Shown one piece after another: positions 43,581-51,461 of a stretch of 64,000 bases of DNA. The stretch covers positions 1 to 64,000 of the forward strand of contig NZ_PEKX01000006.1 in NCBI RefSeq assembly GCF_002796985.1, in the 5' to 3' direction. The DNA comes from Pseudomonas sp. (GTDB taxonomy: Bacteria > Pseudomonadota > Gammaproteobacteria > Pseudomonadales > Pseudomonadaceae). How positions within the stretch are numbered: position 1 is the stretch's first letter; each line of letters starts with the position of its first letter. The notes beneath the pieces are model-generated. The model was given only the letters and a program-made list of their open reading frames with translations. It did not search any database and was not told the origin of the DNA. A program made the position numbers and the translations under genes.

Positions 43581-44375
43581 TCAGGCGGCTTTGGCTGGTT
43601 GTCGGGAGCGCAGCCCGATCAGCCAGCGCACTGCGCCCTGCACCAGCACGGCGAGCAGCGCCGCCTCGGCGAAGCTCGGCAGGGTGTCGTTGGCCGGCAG
43701 GCGCAGCGCCAGCCACAGGCAGAACGCCGCGAAGGCCGGGCGCCCGTTGACCATGCCGCGCAGCAGGGCGATAACAAAGCCCGCGCCGTGCAGCCGCTGC
43801 GACGAAACGCAGAGCACGATGGAGAGCAGCGGGAACACCGCCAGCAGGCCGCTCCAGCTCGGCCCGGCCCGGCCGGCGAGGGCCGTGACGGCCAGCGTCA
43901 GCAGCGCACCGGCGAGCATGCGCAGGCCCAGCTCGAAGCGGCCCAGCGCGGCGACGGTGCCCGGCAGCTCGGCGCGGGGCATGAACAGCTGGCTGGTCAG
44001 TGCGCCCAGTGTTGCGGCGAGAAGAGCCCAGACGGCTGCCCTTGAAATAGGTTGAGCGGGAAGTTGCGTCAATGCCCAGGCGGCCACCAGCCAGGCGAGC
44101 ATCGCGCCGCCCAGGGCCAGCGGCCAACGGTGCTTCCGGCACAGCCAGGCATAGGCGAAGTTGAACGCTTCCGAAGCGAAGATCGCCGCCAGCGCCAGCA
44201 ACGCGGCCTGGGTGCCGAAGTCGCGGCCGTGCTCCACGGTCATCAGGTAGAGAATGGGACCGGCGATGGCGGGCAGGGCGGCCAGACAGCCGGCAACGGT
44301 CGGCCCCCACCAGCGCCCGGAGAGGGATACCAGCAGCAGGAACAGCGGAACCAGGGTGAGCTTGAGGGCGAGCAT
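43581..44375 (-). CDS. Integral membrane protein, function unknown
   Basis: A 264-residue protein with about eight hydrophobic helices in two similar halves (for example GRWWGPTVAGCLAALPAIAGP early and WSGLLAVFPLLSIVLCVSS later), suggesting an internal repeat. I do not recognise a named family; the pattern resembles small transport-like or exporter proteins of the DMT/Glp type only weakly. The ATG at 44375 fits a membrane start (MLALKLTLVPLFLLL). It is convergent with bglX, sharing the terminator, and divergent from the DUF1289 gene. Confidence 0.72.
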   Translation of the reverse strand: MLALKLTLVPLFLLLVSLSGRWWGPTVAGCLAALPAIAGPILYLMTVEHGRDFGTQAALLALAAIFASEAFNFAYAWLCRKHRWPLALGGAMLAWLVAAWALTQLPAQPISRAAVWALLAATLGALTSQLFMPRAELPGTVAALGRFELGLRMLAGALLTLAVTALAGRAGPSWSGLLAVFPLLSIVLCVSSQRLHGAGFVIALLRGMVNGRPAFAAFCLWLALRLPANDTLPSFAEAALLAVLVQGAVRWLIGLRSRQPAKAA

Positions 44376-44551
44376 GGGCGCAGTCGAAAAGCGTGGAGGG
44401 CGGATTCTAGCAAGGCGCGCAGCCTTCGATTGCCCGCTTCGATTGCCTGGCTCGATGGCGTCGATGGGGAAATCGAGTTGGACCTTGGCACCGCGCGGGT
44501 GTCCATTGTGCAGGCCCACTGACGTTCACCCATCGAGTCGAGAGGAAGTCA

Positions 44552-44734
44552 GTGAAGAGTCCGTGCATCAAGGTCTGCGAGTTCGAACAGGGCATCTGCC
44601 TGGGCTGCGGCCGCAGCCGCGAGGAAATCAAAGAGTGGAAGCGTGTCGATCACCTGGGCCAGGAAGCGATCCTGGCCGAGGCGGACATGCGCCTGCTGGT
44701 GCTGGAGGCGCAGGGGAAAAGGCTTTATCGCTGA
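44552..44734 (+). CDS. DUF1289 small cysteine-rich protein
   Basis: A 60-residue DUF1289 protein. The family signature is complete: SPCIKVCEF, then four-Cys pattern CLGCGRSREEIKEW, suggesting a small metal or Fe-S knuckle. GTG at 44552 is preceded by AGAGGAAG, so I accept it although it is short. The family function is unknown; it often sits near unrelated housekeeping genes. Confidence 0.88.
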   Translation: MKSPCIKVCEFEQGICLGCGRSREEIKEWKRVDHLGQEAILAEADMRLLVLEAQGKRLYR

Positions 44735-44755
44735 TGAGACGGCGGCGTGGTGGAT

Positions 44756-44826
44756 GTTCGCGAGCAAGCTCGCTCCTACAGGTGCGGCAGACGCGCTCTT
44801 CGTAGGAGCGAGCTTGCTCGCGAACC
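44756..44826. repeat. REP pair, family A copy 8, arms in reversed order
   Basis: Here GTTCGCGAGCAAGCTCGCTC comes first and TAGGAGCGAGCTTGCTCGCG second, the opposite of the other family A pairs. The intergenic gap between the DUF1289 gene and gap is thus flanked by outward-facing instead of inward-facing arms. Confidence 0.88.
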
Positions 44827-44830
44827 CTGT

Positions 44831-45835
44831 TCAACTCCGCGCCGAAACCATCGCCCGCGCCGTATCCAGCATGCGGTTGGAGAACCCCCACTCGTTGTCA
44901 TACCAGACCATCACCTTCACCAGCCGGCCATTCACCCGCGTGTGGCTGGCGTCGAAGATGGCGGAGCGCGGGTCGTGGTTGAAGTCCACCGAGACCAGCG
45001 GCTGGCGGTTGAAGCCGAGGATCGCCGAGCCTTCGCTGGCGCGCTCCAGCAGTGCATTCACTTCCTGAGCGCTGGTGTCGCGGGCGACCTGCACGGTGAG
45101 GTCCACCAGCGATACGTTGATCACCGGCACCCGCACCGCCAGCCCGGTCAGCTTGCCGGCCAGCTCCGGCAGCACCAGGCCCACCGCTTCGGCGGCGCCG
45201 GTTTTGGTCGGGATCATCGACTGGGTGGCCGAGCGCGCCCGATACGGGTCGTTGTGGTAGACGTCGGTGAGGTGCTGGTCGTTGGTGTAGGCGTGGATGG
45301 TGGTCATCAGCCCGTGCTCGATGCCCAGCTCGCGCTGCAGCACCTGGGCCACTGGCGCCAGGCAGTTGGTGGTGCAGGAAGCGTTGGAGACGATGCGGTG
45401 TTCCGCGCGCAGGATGCTGTCATTGACGCCGAACACCACCGTGGCGTCCACGCCCTGACCGGGAGCGGAGATGAGCACCTGGCGGGCGCCGGCCTGCAAA
45501 TGCGCGGCGGCCTTGTCGCGGGAGGTGAAGAGACCGGTGCACTCCAGCACGATGTCTACCCCCAGGGCTTCCCACGGCAGTTCCGCCGGATTGCGGATCG
45601 CCGTGACGGCGATGCGGTCGCCCTCTACCCTGAGGCTTTCGGCGTCATGCTCGACGTGGCCGGCGAAACGCCCATGCACGCTGTCGTACTGGAACAGGTG
45701 GGCGTTGATCGCGGCGTCACCCAGATCGTTGATCGCTACCACTTTCAGGTGCTGGCGGTAGGGGCCCGAGTAGAGCGCGCGGAGGACGTTCCGACCGATG
45801 CGGCCAAATCCGTTGATTGCCAGGCGTATAGTCAT
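44831..45835 (-). CDS. gap: Glyceraldehyde-3-phosphate dehydrogenase
   Basis: A 334-residue NAD-dependent GAPDH, the cytosolic enzyme of glycolysis and the Entner-Doudoroff route that oxidises glyceraldehyde-3-phosphate to 1,3-bisphosphoglycerate. The N-terminal INGFGRIGRNVLRA Rossmann motif, the catalytic Cys in SNASCTTNCLAP, the His in LMTTIHAYT and the family's NEWGFSNRM end are present. It is divergent from edd, with a HexR-like operator in the gap, as in P. aeruginosa and P. putida, where HexR represses both. Confidence 0.95.
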   Translation of the reverse strand: MTIRLAINGFGRIGRNVLRALYSGPYRQHLKVVAINDLGDAAINAHLFQYDSVHGRFAGHVEHDAESLRVEGDRIAVTAIRNPAELPWEALGVDIVLECTGLFTSRDKAAAHLQAGARQVLISAPGQGVDATVVFGVNDSILRAEHRIVSNASCTTNCLAPVAQVLQRELGIEHGLMTTIHAYTNDQHLTDVYHNDPYRARSATQSMIPTKTGAAEAVGLVLPELAGKLTGLAVRVPVINVSLVDLTVQVARDTSAQEVNALLERASEGSAILGFNRQPLVSVDFNHDPRSAIFDASHTRVNGRLVKVMVWYDNEWGFSNRMLDTARAMVSARS

Positions 45836-45922
45836 GAAGGTCGTCTCTTTTCTTTTGTTGTGGTAAAAACCATTAAATTTCGCTGTCGATGAAAAGTAAA
45901 CGCCCAGTAATCGATGATTATG

Positions 45923-45937
45923 TTGTAAAAACAACAA
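45923..45937. promoter_or_regulatory. Candidate HexR operator between gap and edd
   Basis: TTGT-AAAAACA-ACAA (positions 45923-45926 and 45934-45937) matches the Pseudomonas HexR consensus TTGT-N7/8-ACAA, and the centre is the TGTTGT-AAAA-ACAACA palindrome. It lies 27 bases before the edd start and within the divergent gap. Confidence 0.75.
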
Positions 45938-45963
45938 CCGATAGTCGGTAGGAGAATGCTGCC

Positions 45964-47790
45964 ATGCACCCTCGTGTGCTTGAAGTCACCCAGCGCATCC
46001 AGGCCCGCAGCGCGGCCACCCGCCAGCGCTACCTCGACCTGGTCAAGGCAGCCGCCACCAAGGGCCCGCACCGTGGCACGCTGCCCTGCGGCAACCTCGC
46101 CCACGGCGTCGCGGCTTGTGGTGATTCCGACAAACAGGCGCTGCGGCTGATGAACCAGGCCAACGTCGCCATCGTCTCCGCCTACAACGACATGCTCTCC
46201 GCGCACCAGCCGCTGGAACGCTTCCCCGAGCTGATCAAGGACGCCCTGCGGCAGATCGGCTCGGTCGGCCAGTTCGCTGGCGGCGTACCGGCCATGTGCG
46301 ACGGCGTGACCCAGGGCGAGCCGGGGATGGAACTGTCCCTGGCCAGCCGCGACGTGATCGCCATGGGCACCGCCATCGCGCTGTCGCACAACATGTTCGA
46401 CGCCGCGCTGTGCCTGGGCGTGTGCGACAAGATCGTTCCCGGCCTGCTGATCGGCTCGCTGCGCTTCGGCCACCTGCCGGTGGTGTTCGTGCCCGCCGGG
46501 CCGATGCCCACCGGCATCTCCAACAAGGAGAAGGCCGCGGTGCGCCAGCTGTTCGCCGAAGGCAAGGCCACCCGCGAGGAACTGCTGACCTCGGAGATGG
46601 CCTCCTACCACGCGCCGGGCACCTGCACCTTCTACGGCACCGCCAACACCAACCAACTGCTGGTGGAAGTGATGGGCCTGCACCTGCCGGGCGCCTCCTT
46701 CGTCAACCCGAACACCCCGCTGCGCGACGAGCTGACTCGCGAAGCCGCTCGCCAGGCCGCGCGACTGGCGCCGGAGAACGGCCAGTTCGTGCCCATGGCG
46801 GAAATCGTCGACGAGAAGGCCCTGGTCAACTCGGTGGTGGCGCTGCTCGCCACTGGCGGCTCGACCAACCACACCCTGCACCTGCTGGCCATCGCCCAGG
46901 CTGCCGGCATCCAGCTGACCTGGCAGGACATGGCCGACCTCTCCGAAGTCGTGCCACTGCTGGCGCGCATCTATCCCAACGGTCAGGCCGACATCAACCA
47001 CTTCCAGGCGGCGGGCGGCATGTCCTTCCTCATCCGCCAGCTACTCGATGGCGGCTTGCTGCATGAAGACGTGCAGACCGTGGTCGGCAAGGGCCTGCGC
47101 CGCTATCTACAGGAACCCTTCCTCGACGATGGCAAGCTGGTCTGGCGCGAAGGCCCGGCGGCGAGCCTGGACGAGAACATCCTGCGCCCCATCGACAAGC
47201 CGTTCTCCGCCGAAGGTGGCCTGCGCCTGATGGAAGGCAACCTCGGTCGCGGCGTGATGAAGGTGTCCGCCGTGGCACTGGAGCACCAGATCGTCGAGGC
47301 CCCGGTGCGTATCTTCCACGACCAGTCGAGCCTGGCCGCCGCCTTCAAGGCCGGCGAGCTGGAGCGTGACCTGGTCGCCGTGGTGCGCTTCCAGGGCCCG
47401 CGCGCCAATGGCATGCCGGAGCTGCACAAGCTCACGCCGTTCCTCGGTGTACTGCAGGACCGTGGCTTCAAGGTGGCGCTGGTCACCGACGGGCGCATGT
47501 CCGGCGCTTCCGGCAAGGTGCCGGCGGCGATCCATGTGTCCCCCGAAGCACTCAACGGCGGCCCGTTGGCCAAGCTGCGCGACGGCGACGTGGTGCGTGT
47601 CGATGGCACCACCGGCGAACTGCGCGTGCTGGTGGAAGCGGCGGAATGGGATGCCCGTCCGCTCGTCGATACCCCGGCGCTGGATAACATCGGCATGGGC
47701 CGCGAGCTGTTCGCCTTCATGCGCAATGCTTTCAGTTCAGCCGAGCAGGGCGCGTGCAGCTTCACCGCCGAGCTCGACGGCTTGCGCTAA
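45964..47790 (+). CDS. edd: 6-phosphogluconate dehydratase
   Basis: A 608-residue IlvD/Edd-family dehydratase, the first committed enzyme of the Entner-Doudoroff pathway (6-phosphogluconate to KDPG). Fe-S cluster cysteines are in TLPCGNLAHGVAACG, PAMCDGVTQGEPGMEL and CLGVCDKIVPG, and the C-terminal MSGASGKVPAAIHVSPEA signature is present. The aldolase (eda) for the next step is not in the window. It is followed by glk in the same direction. Confidence 0.95.
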   Translation: MHPRVLEVTQRIQARSAATRQRYLDLVKAAATKGPHRGTLPCGNLAHGVAACGDSDKQALRLMNQANVAIVSAYNDMLSAHQPLERFPELIKDALRQIGSVGQFAGGVPAMCDGVTQGEPGMELSLASRDVIAMGTAIALSHNMFDAALCLGVCDKIVPGLLIGSLRFGHLPVVFVPAGPMPTGISNKEKAAVRQLFAEGKATREELLTSEMASYHAPGTCTFYGTANTNQLLVEVMGLHLPGASFVNPNTPLRDELTREAARQAARLAPENGQFVPMAEIVDEKALVNSVVALLATGGSTNHTLHLLAIAQAAGIQLTWQDMADLSEVVPLLARIYPNGQADINHFQAAGGMSFLIRQLLDGGLLHEDVQTVVGKGLRRYLQEPFLDDGKLVWREGPAASLDENILRPIDKPFSAEGGLRLMEGNLGRGVMKVSAVALEHQIVEAPVRIFHDQSSLAAAFKAGELERDLVAVVRFQGPRANGMPELHKLTPFLGVLQDRGFKVALVTDGRMSGASGKVPAAIHVSPEALNGGPLAKLRDGDVVRVDGTTGELRVLVEAAEWDARPLVDTPALDNIGMGRELFAFMRNAFSSAEQGACSFTAELDGLR

Positions 47791-47920
47791 GACGCCTACC
47801 TGATGGAATCTTCCGCGCGGTGTGACTGCCTGTCCGCCGCGTGGGAGCGCTCACCGCGCCGCCCCTGTCGGCATGACTTCGCGCAGCGCTTTTTTCCCCA
47901 CGTCCAGGCCCGAGCTCGCC

Positions 47921-48919
47921 ATGAATTCCAACAATGCTCAGCACGCCTCGAACGGTTTCGCCCTGGTCGGCGACATCGGCGGCACCAACGCCCGCTTCGC
48001 CCTGTGGCGCGGTGAAGTCCTCGAATCCATCCAGGTCCTGGCCTGCGCCGATTACCCGCGCCCGGAAGATGCCGTGCGCGACTACCTGCAGCGCGTCGGT
48101 CAGCCGCTGTCGGCCATCGACAACGTGTGCCTGGCCTGTGCAGGGCCGGTGGGCGCTGGCGACTTCAAGTTCACCAACAACCACTGGGTGATCCGCCGCG
48201 ACGCCTTCCGCGCCGAGCTGGGCCTGAGCCACCTGCTGCTGGTGAACGACTTCAGCACCATGGCCTGGGCCGCTTCGCGGCTGTCGGAGGAACACCTGGT
48301 GCAGGTGCGTCCTGGCCAGGCGCTGGAAGGTCGCGCCCGGCTGATCATCGGGCCGGGCACCGGCCTGGGCGTCGGCAGCCTGATGCCGCTGCCGGGCGGT
48401 GGCTGGGAAGTGTTGCCCTGCGAAGGCGGCCACGTCGACCTGCCGGTGACCTCCGAGCGCGACTTCGCTATCTGGCAACTGCTGCGCGAGAAGTACGGCC
48501 ATGTCTCGGCCGAGCGCGTGCTCTCCGGCAGCGGCCTGGAAAACCTCTACCGCATGAGCTGCCAGCTCGATGGCGTGGAGCCGAAATGCGCCAGCGCCGC
48601 CGAAATCGGCGAGCGCGCCATGGCCGGCGACACCTACGCCGACGCGGTGCTGGAACACTTCTTCGTCTGGCTGGCGCGGGTCGCCGGCAACGCCGTGCTG
48701 ACGGTCGGCGCGCTGGGTGGCGTGTACATCACCGGCGGCATCGTCCCGCGCTTCCTCGAACGCTTCCAGCGCAGCGGCTTCGCCGAGGCCTTCCGCAGCC
48801 GTGGCAAGACCAGCGGGCCGTACCTCGATCCGGTGCCGGTGTGGGTCATGACGGCGGATCATCCGGGGCTGTTCGGTGCCGGTGTGGCCCTGGAGCAGGC
48901 ACTGCGCAACGAAGGCTGA
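47921..48919 (+). CDS. glk: Glucokinase
   Basis: A 332-residue ATP-dependent glucokinase of the ROK/bacterial-Glk type. The ATP and sugar motifs are ALVGDIGGTNARFAL, FTNNHWVIRR, LIIGPGTGLGVG and, near the C terminus, GGVYITGGIVPRF. It phosphorylates cytosolic glucose to glucose-6-phosphate. Its start (47921) is 130 bases after edd; the ribosome site is weak. Directly after it comes the gltR remnant. Confidence 0.93.
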   Translation: MNSNNAQHASNGFALVGDIGGTNARFALWRGEVLESIQVLACADYPRPEDAVRDYLQRVGQPLSAIDNVCLACAGPVGAGDFKFTNNHWVIRRDAFRAELGLSHLLLVNDFSTMAWAASRLSEEHLVQVRPGQALEGRARLIIGPGTGLGVGSLMPLPGGGWEVLPCEGGHVDLPVTSERDFAIWQLLREKYGHVSAERVLSGSGLENLYRMSCQLDGVEPKCASAAEIGERAMAGDTYADAVLEHFFVWLARVAGNAVLTVGALGGVYITGGIVPRFLERFQRSGFAEAFRSRGKTSGPYLDPVPVWVMTADHPGLFGAGVALEQALRNEG

Positions 48920-48963
48920 TTTGTCGCTCCACCCCTGAATAACAACAAGAAGGGACGCCCGAA

Positions 48964-49347
48964 GTGAACCAGCCTGCCCGCTCCATCCTGCTGGTGGATG
49001 ACGACCAGGAAATCCGCGAGCTGCTGGAAACCTACCTCAGCCGCGCCGTCTTCCAGGTGCGCAGCGTCGCCGATGGCGAGAGCTTCCGCCGCGCGCTGTG
49101 AAACGAGGACGCCGCCCTGGCGATCCTCGACGTGATGCTGCCCGACGAGGATGGCTTCAGCCTGTGCCGCGCGCAGTTCACCCAGGTGCGCGGTGGCGAG
49201 ATCATCGCCTTCGACGACTGGCGGCTGGATACCATCAGCCACCGGCTGTTCCACGAAGATGGCGAGGAGCATTTCCTCAGCGGCGCCGTATTCCTCGACA
49301 ATCCCCGGCAGATTCTCGATCGCGACACCATCGCCAGCGCCGGGTGA
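48964..49347 (+). pseudogene. gltR: gltR remnant (glucose-transport response regulator)
   Basis: Begins as an OmpR-type receiver (ILLVDDDQEIRELLETYL), but codon 46 is TGA at 49099-49101. Beyond that, the same frame continues as AILDVMLPDEDGFSLCR and then jumps to the winged-helix part (FDDWRLDT ... HFLSGA-VFLDNPRQILDRDT), so at least two in-frame deletions removed the receiver's second half and a short piece of the winged helix. The frame stops at 49345-49347. In relatives the full-length gene is about 240 codons; this one is inactive. The call rests on position after glk and the visible motifs. Confidence 0.85.
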
Positions 49348-49514
49348 ACCAGCCCATTCAGGACGCCGAGTACAACGCCGAGCTGTACTACGGCGTGCAT
49401 GCGACCGATTGGCTCACCGTGCGCCCGAGCCTGCAGTACATCCGCCATCCGGGCGGGGTGGACGAGGTCAACAACGCCGTGGTGGCCGGCCTGAAGATCC
49501 AGTCCAGTTTCTGA
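49344..49514 (+). pseudogene. oprB: oprB 3' remnant (carbohydrate porin)
   Basis: The last 56 codons of an outer-membrane carbohydrate-selective porin: AELYYGVHATDWLTVRPSLQYI, then NNAVVAGLKIQSSF, with the terminal Phe typical of outer-membrane barrels. It joins the gltR remnant directly, sharing GTGAACCAGCC at the joint with the gltR start. It has no signal peptide or start of its own. The porin's natural terminator follows. Confidence 0.82.
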
Positions 49515-49534
49515 TTGCTCCCTGGTGCGAACCT

Positions 49535-49561
49535 GGCCTGTCCTTGTGACGGGCCTTTTTT
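49535..49561 (+). terminator. Rho-independent terminator (former oprB terminator)
   Basis: GGCCTGTC-CTTGT-GACGGGCC with one G-T pair, followed by six T's. It sits 20 bases beyond the porin stop, as expected for the end of the original operon. Confidence 0.85.
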
Positions 49562-49605
49562 GCCAGCTTCAAGGGGCGAGTGCGCGGATTGAGGAGACAG
49601 CTTTT

Positions 49606-49678
49606 TGTAGGAGCGAGCTTGCTCGCGAACCGCTTGGCACCTGTGCCACGGGTTGTTCGCAAGCAAGCTCGCTCCTGC
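49606..49678. repeat. REP pair, family A copy 9 (diverged right arm)
   Basis: The left arm is canonical; the right arm is GTTCGCAAGCAAGCTCGCTC then CTGCA, with two changes. It lies between the former oprB and the mutarotase gene. Confidence 0.85.
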
Positions 49679-49788
49679 ATCCGCAGAAAACGCTCGGACA
49701 TGGAGCGCGTGAGGATCTTATTTTCCGTTGGCGCAAGCGCTGCGCGTGACTAGGCTTTGCGGTTAGAATCGCGGCCTTTTCTGTACGA

Positions 49789-49803
49789 TGTAGTGAAACT
49801 ACA
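49789..49803. promoter_or_regulatory. Candidate HexR-like palindrome upstream of the mutarotase gene
   Basis: TGTAGT-GAA-ACTACA is a perfect 6+6 palindrome. It resembles the gammaproteobacterial HexR site (TGTARTWWWAYTACA) more than the TTGT-N7-ACAA form. It lies 56 bases before the mutarotase start, so that gene may keep its HexR control. Confidence 0.6.
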
Positions 49804-49858
49804 GAGAACTTCACGCCCCGGAATGTCCGGGCAGGGATTGGATCAGGACATCCAGATA

Positions 49859-50695
49859 ATGCTCGAGCATCCGCTGCAGCGCTTTTTTCATTCCATGCGG
49901 GGCAAGCGCCCCTTCGACTGGGTGCGCTTCCAGCGTCGCGACCTGCTGCTCATCGATCACCCGCAATGCCAGGCGGTCTTCAGCCGCCAGGGCGCGCAAC
50001 TGCTGCACTTCCAGCCACGCGGCGCGCGCCCGCTGCTGTGGTGCTCCAGCCAGTGGCCGAGCCTGAGCACGGCGCCGATCCGTGGTGGTATCCCGGTTTG
50101 CTGGCCTTGGTTCGGTAGCCACCCAGTGGAAGCCGACTGGCCGCAGCACGGCTGGGCGCGTCAGCGCGAGTGGCGCATGCTCGACGCCTGGGCGGACGAC
50201 CAGAAAGTGGTGGTCAGCTGGCAGCTGGATATCGAGGACTGGCATGTGCGCCTGGAAGCGCGCCTGGGCCAGGAGCTCGACATGGAACTCTCCAGCTACC
50301 ACGAGGATGACAGCGACTGCCTCTTCAGCTTTGCCCTGCAGCCTTACTGGCGCGTGGGTTCCCTGCGTCGTTCGGTGGTCCACGGAATGGAGCTGGACGG
50401 CAAGGCCAGCGGCCTGCCTAACACCTGGGCGCCCCGTGGCGCGGTCAAGCAGGTGCTCTACAACACCGGTTCCCTGGTGCTGGAAGATGCCGGCTGGCAG
50501 CGCCGCCTGCGCATCGACAAGAACACCAGCGCCGGTAGTGTCATCTGGCACCCCGGCAGCCGTGCGGTGGAGCAGGTGGAGCCGGGCGAGGCGGAGCGTT
50601 TCCTGTGCATCGGCGCTGCCGGCTATCGCGCCGGCGGGCTGATTCTTGCCCAGGGTGAGCGGATGCTGCTGAACCTGCGGGCGGGGTTGGTCTGA
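49859..50695 (+). CDS. D-hexose-6-phosphate mutarotase (YeaD-like)
   Basis: A 278-residue aldose-1-epimerase-fold protein of the YeaD type, which interconverts anomers of glucose-6-phosphate. Recognisable are IRGGIPVCWPWFG (the phosphate/catalytic loop), LPNTWAPRG and the SVIWHPGSRAVEQVEPGE region; the catalytic His/Glu pair is implied but not certain. ATG 49859 begins the compact MLEHPLQRFFHSM N terminus. In P. putida an equivalent gene sits between oprB and hexR. Here it follows the collapsed oprB, and hexR is absent. Confidence 0.85.
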   Translation: MLEHPLQRFFHSMRGKRPFDWVRFQRRDLLLIDHPQCQAVFSRQGAQLLHFQPRGARPLLWCSSQWPSLSTAPIRGGIPVCWPWFGSHPVEADWPQHGWARQREWRMLDAWADDQKVVVSWQLDIEDWHVRLEARLGQELDMELSSYHEDDSDCLFSFALQPYWRVGSLRRSVVHGMELDGKASGLPNTWAPRGAVKQVLYNTGSLVLEDAGWQRRLRIDKNTSAGSVIWHPGSRAVEQVEPGEAERFLCIGAAGYRAGGLILAQGERMLLNLRAGLV

Positions 50696-50723
50696 TCGGT
50701 TAATTGCCGTCGGTGGGCCGGGC

Positions 50724-50816
50724 TGTAGGAGCGAGGGGGACGCCTAGTTCTTGCTCGCGAACCGCTTGGCCCTGTCATACGCGGCGAGCTCATTCGCGAG
50801 CAAGCTCGCTCCTACA
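50724..50816. repeat. REP pair, family A copy 10 (left arm with insertion)
   Basis: The left arm GTAGGAGCGAGGGGGACGCC continues TAGTTCTTGCTCGCGAACC, the same as the copy at 11095-11186. The right arm is normal. This begins a cluster of three repeat families. Confidence 0.88.
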
Positions 50817-50819
50817 GAC

Positions 50820-50897
50820 CGTAGGACGCATAACGCGCCAGCGTTATTCGCCGCCGTGGCATCGGCGGATAACCCGTTCCGGGTTATCCGCCCTACG
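50820..50897. repeat. Intergenic repeat, family C copy 2
   Basis: Starts GTAGGACGCATAACGCGCC and ends GGGTTATCCGCCCTACG. Same layout as the copy at 7800-7877, with different central bases. Confidence 0.82.
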
Positions 50898-50974
50898 CAC
50901 TACACGAGCTGGAGGCGATTGTGGCGTTTGATTGAAGGGTGTCGCCTTTCACACAAGCGTCAGGAGGAACACGT

Positions 50975-51059
50975 CGTAGGATGGCGTGGAGCGCAGCGAT
51001 ACCCATCGATTCCGGGCACCGACAGCATGGGTATCGCTGCGCTCCACCACATCCTACGT
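50975..51059. repeat. Intergenic repeat, family D copy 2
   Basis: GTAGGATGGCGTGGAGCGCA...ACCCATC and its inverse GGGTATCGCTGCGCTCCACC...CCTACG, a longer-armed copy of the repeat at 28730-28807. Only a short unassigned stretch separates it from family C copy 2. The 50696-51259 gap otherwise holds no gene. Confidence 0.85.
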
Positions 51060-51259
51060 TGGAGGCCCGTCGGCGAGATCGGCGCTGGGGTAGACAAAGA
51101 ATCTCCTGCGAAAAGCAGGCGTGGAGCTGATTCGGCAAGCACTGCTTTCCTCTGAAAGGCCCTGGCGTGAGGCTTCAAGGAGCGCTGTGTCGTTTCGGGT
51201 GAGACGATGAGCGCGGACAGCCCCTCGCCGAGGCCATCCGCAGGACGAGGGCCGAACCC

Positions 51260-51388
51260 TCAGGACGGTTGCTGCGGAGTGCCCAGCAGCGACTTGCCGG
51301 TTTTCTTCTGCCGCTTGGACATGCGCTTTTCGTGCGCGGTTTTCAGCGGCTTCTTCTTCGCTTGTTTCTTCGCGTCGAGACCTTTCAT
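51260..51388 (-). CDS. Very small lysine-rich protein
   Basis: A 42-residue ORF (start 51388, stop 51260) with pI far above 10: MKGLDAKKQAKKKPLKT then AHEKRMSKRQKKTGKS and a short LLGTPQQPS end. GGAGG lies about ten bases upstream. The composition resembles small basic proteins I recall being conserved in pseudomonads, but I cannot name a family. Being short and charge-biased, it could still be spurious; the ribosome site and clean start favour a gene. Confidence 0.6.
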   Translation of the reverse strand: MKGLDAKKQAKKKPLKTAHEKRMSKRQKKTGKSLLGTPQQPS

Positions 51389-51461
51389 GAGCCTGTCCTC
51401 CGACAGACGCCCTCGGGCCGAGAGCTGACTGCTTCAGCATAGTCCCGTGGCAGGCGGCCGT

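Noticed and set aside
49098..49514. 138-codon frame joining gltR-derived DNA to the oprB tail as one protein
   Set aside because: Only its last third is real porin sequence; the rest is out of frame relative to gltR and meaningless.
49757..49858. Longer N terminus for the mutarotase starting at 49757
   Set aside because: It would place the HexR-like palindrome inside the coding region and adds 34 unconserved residues.
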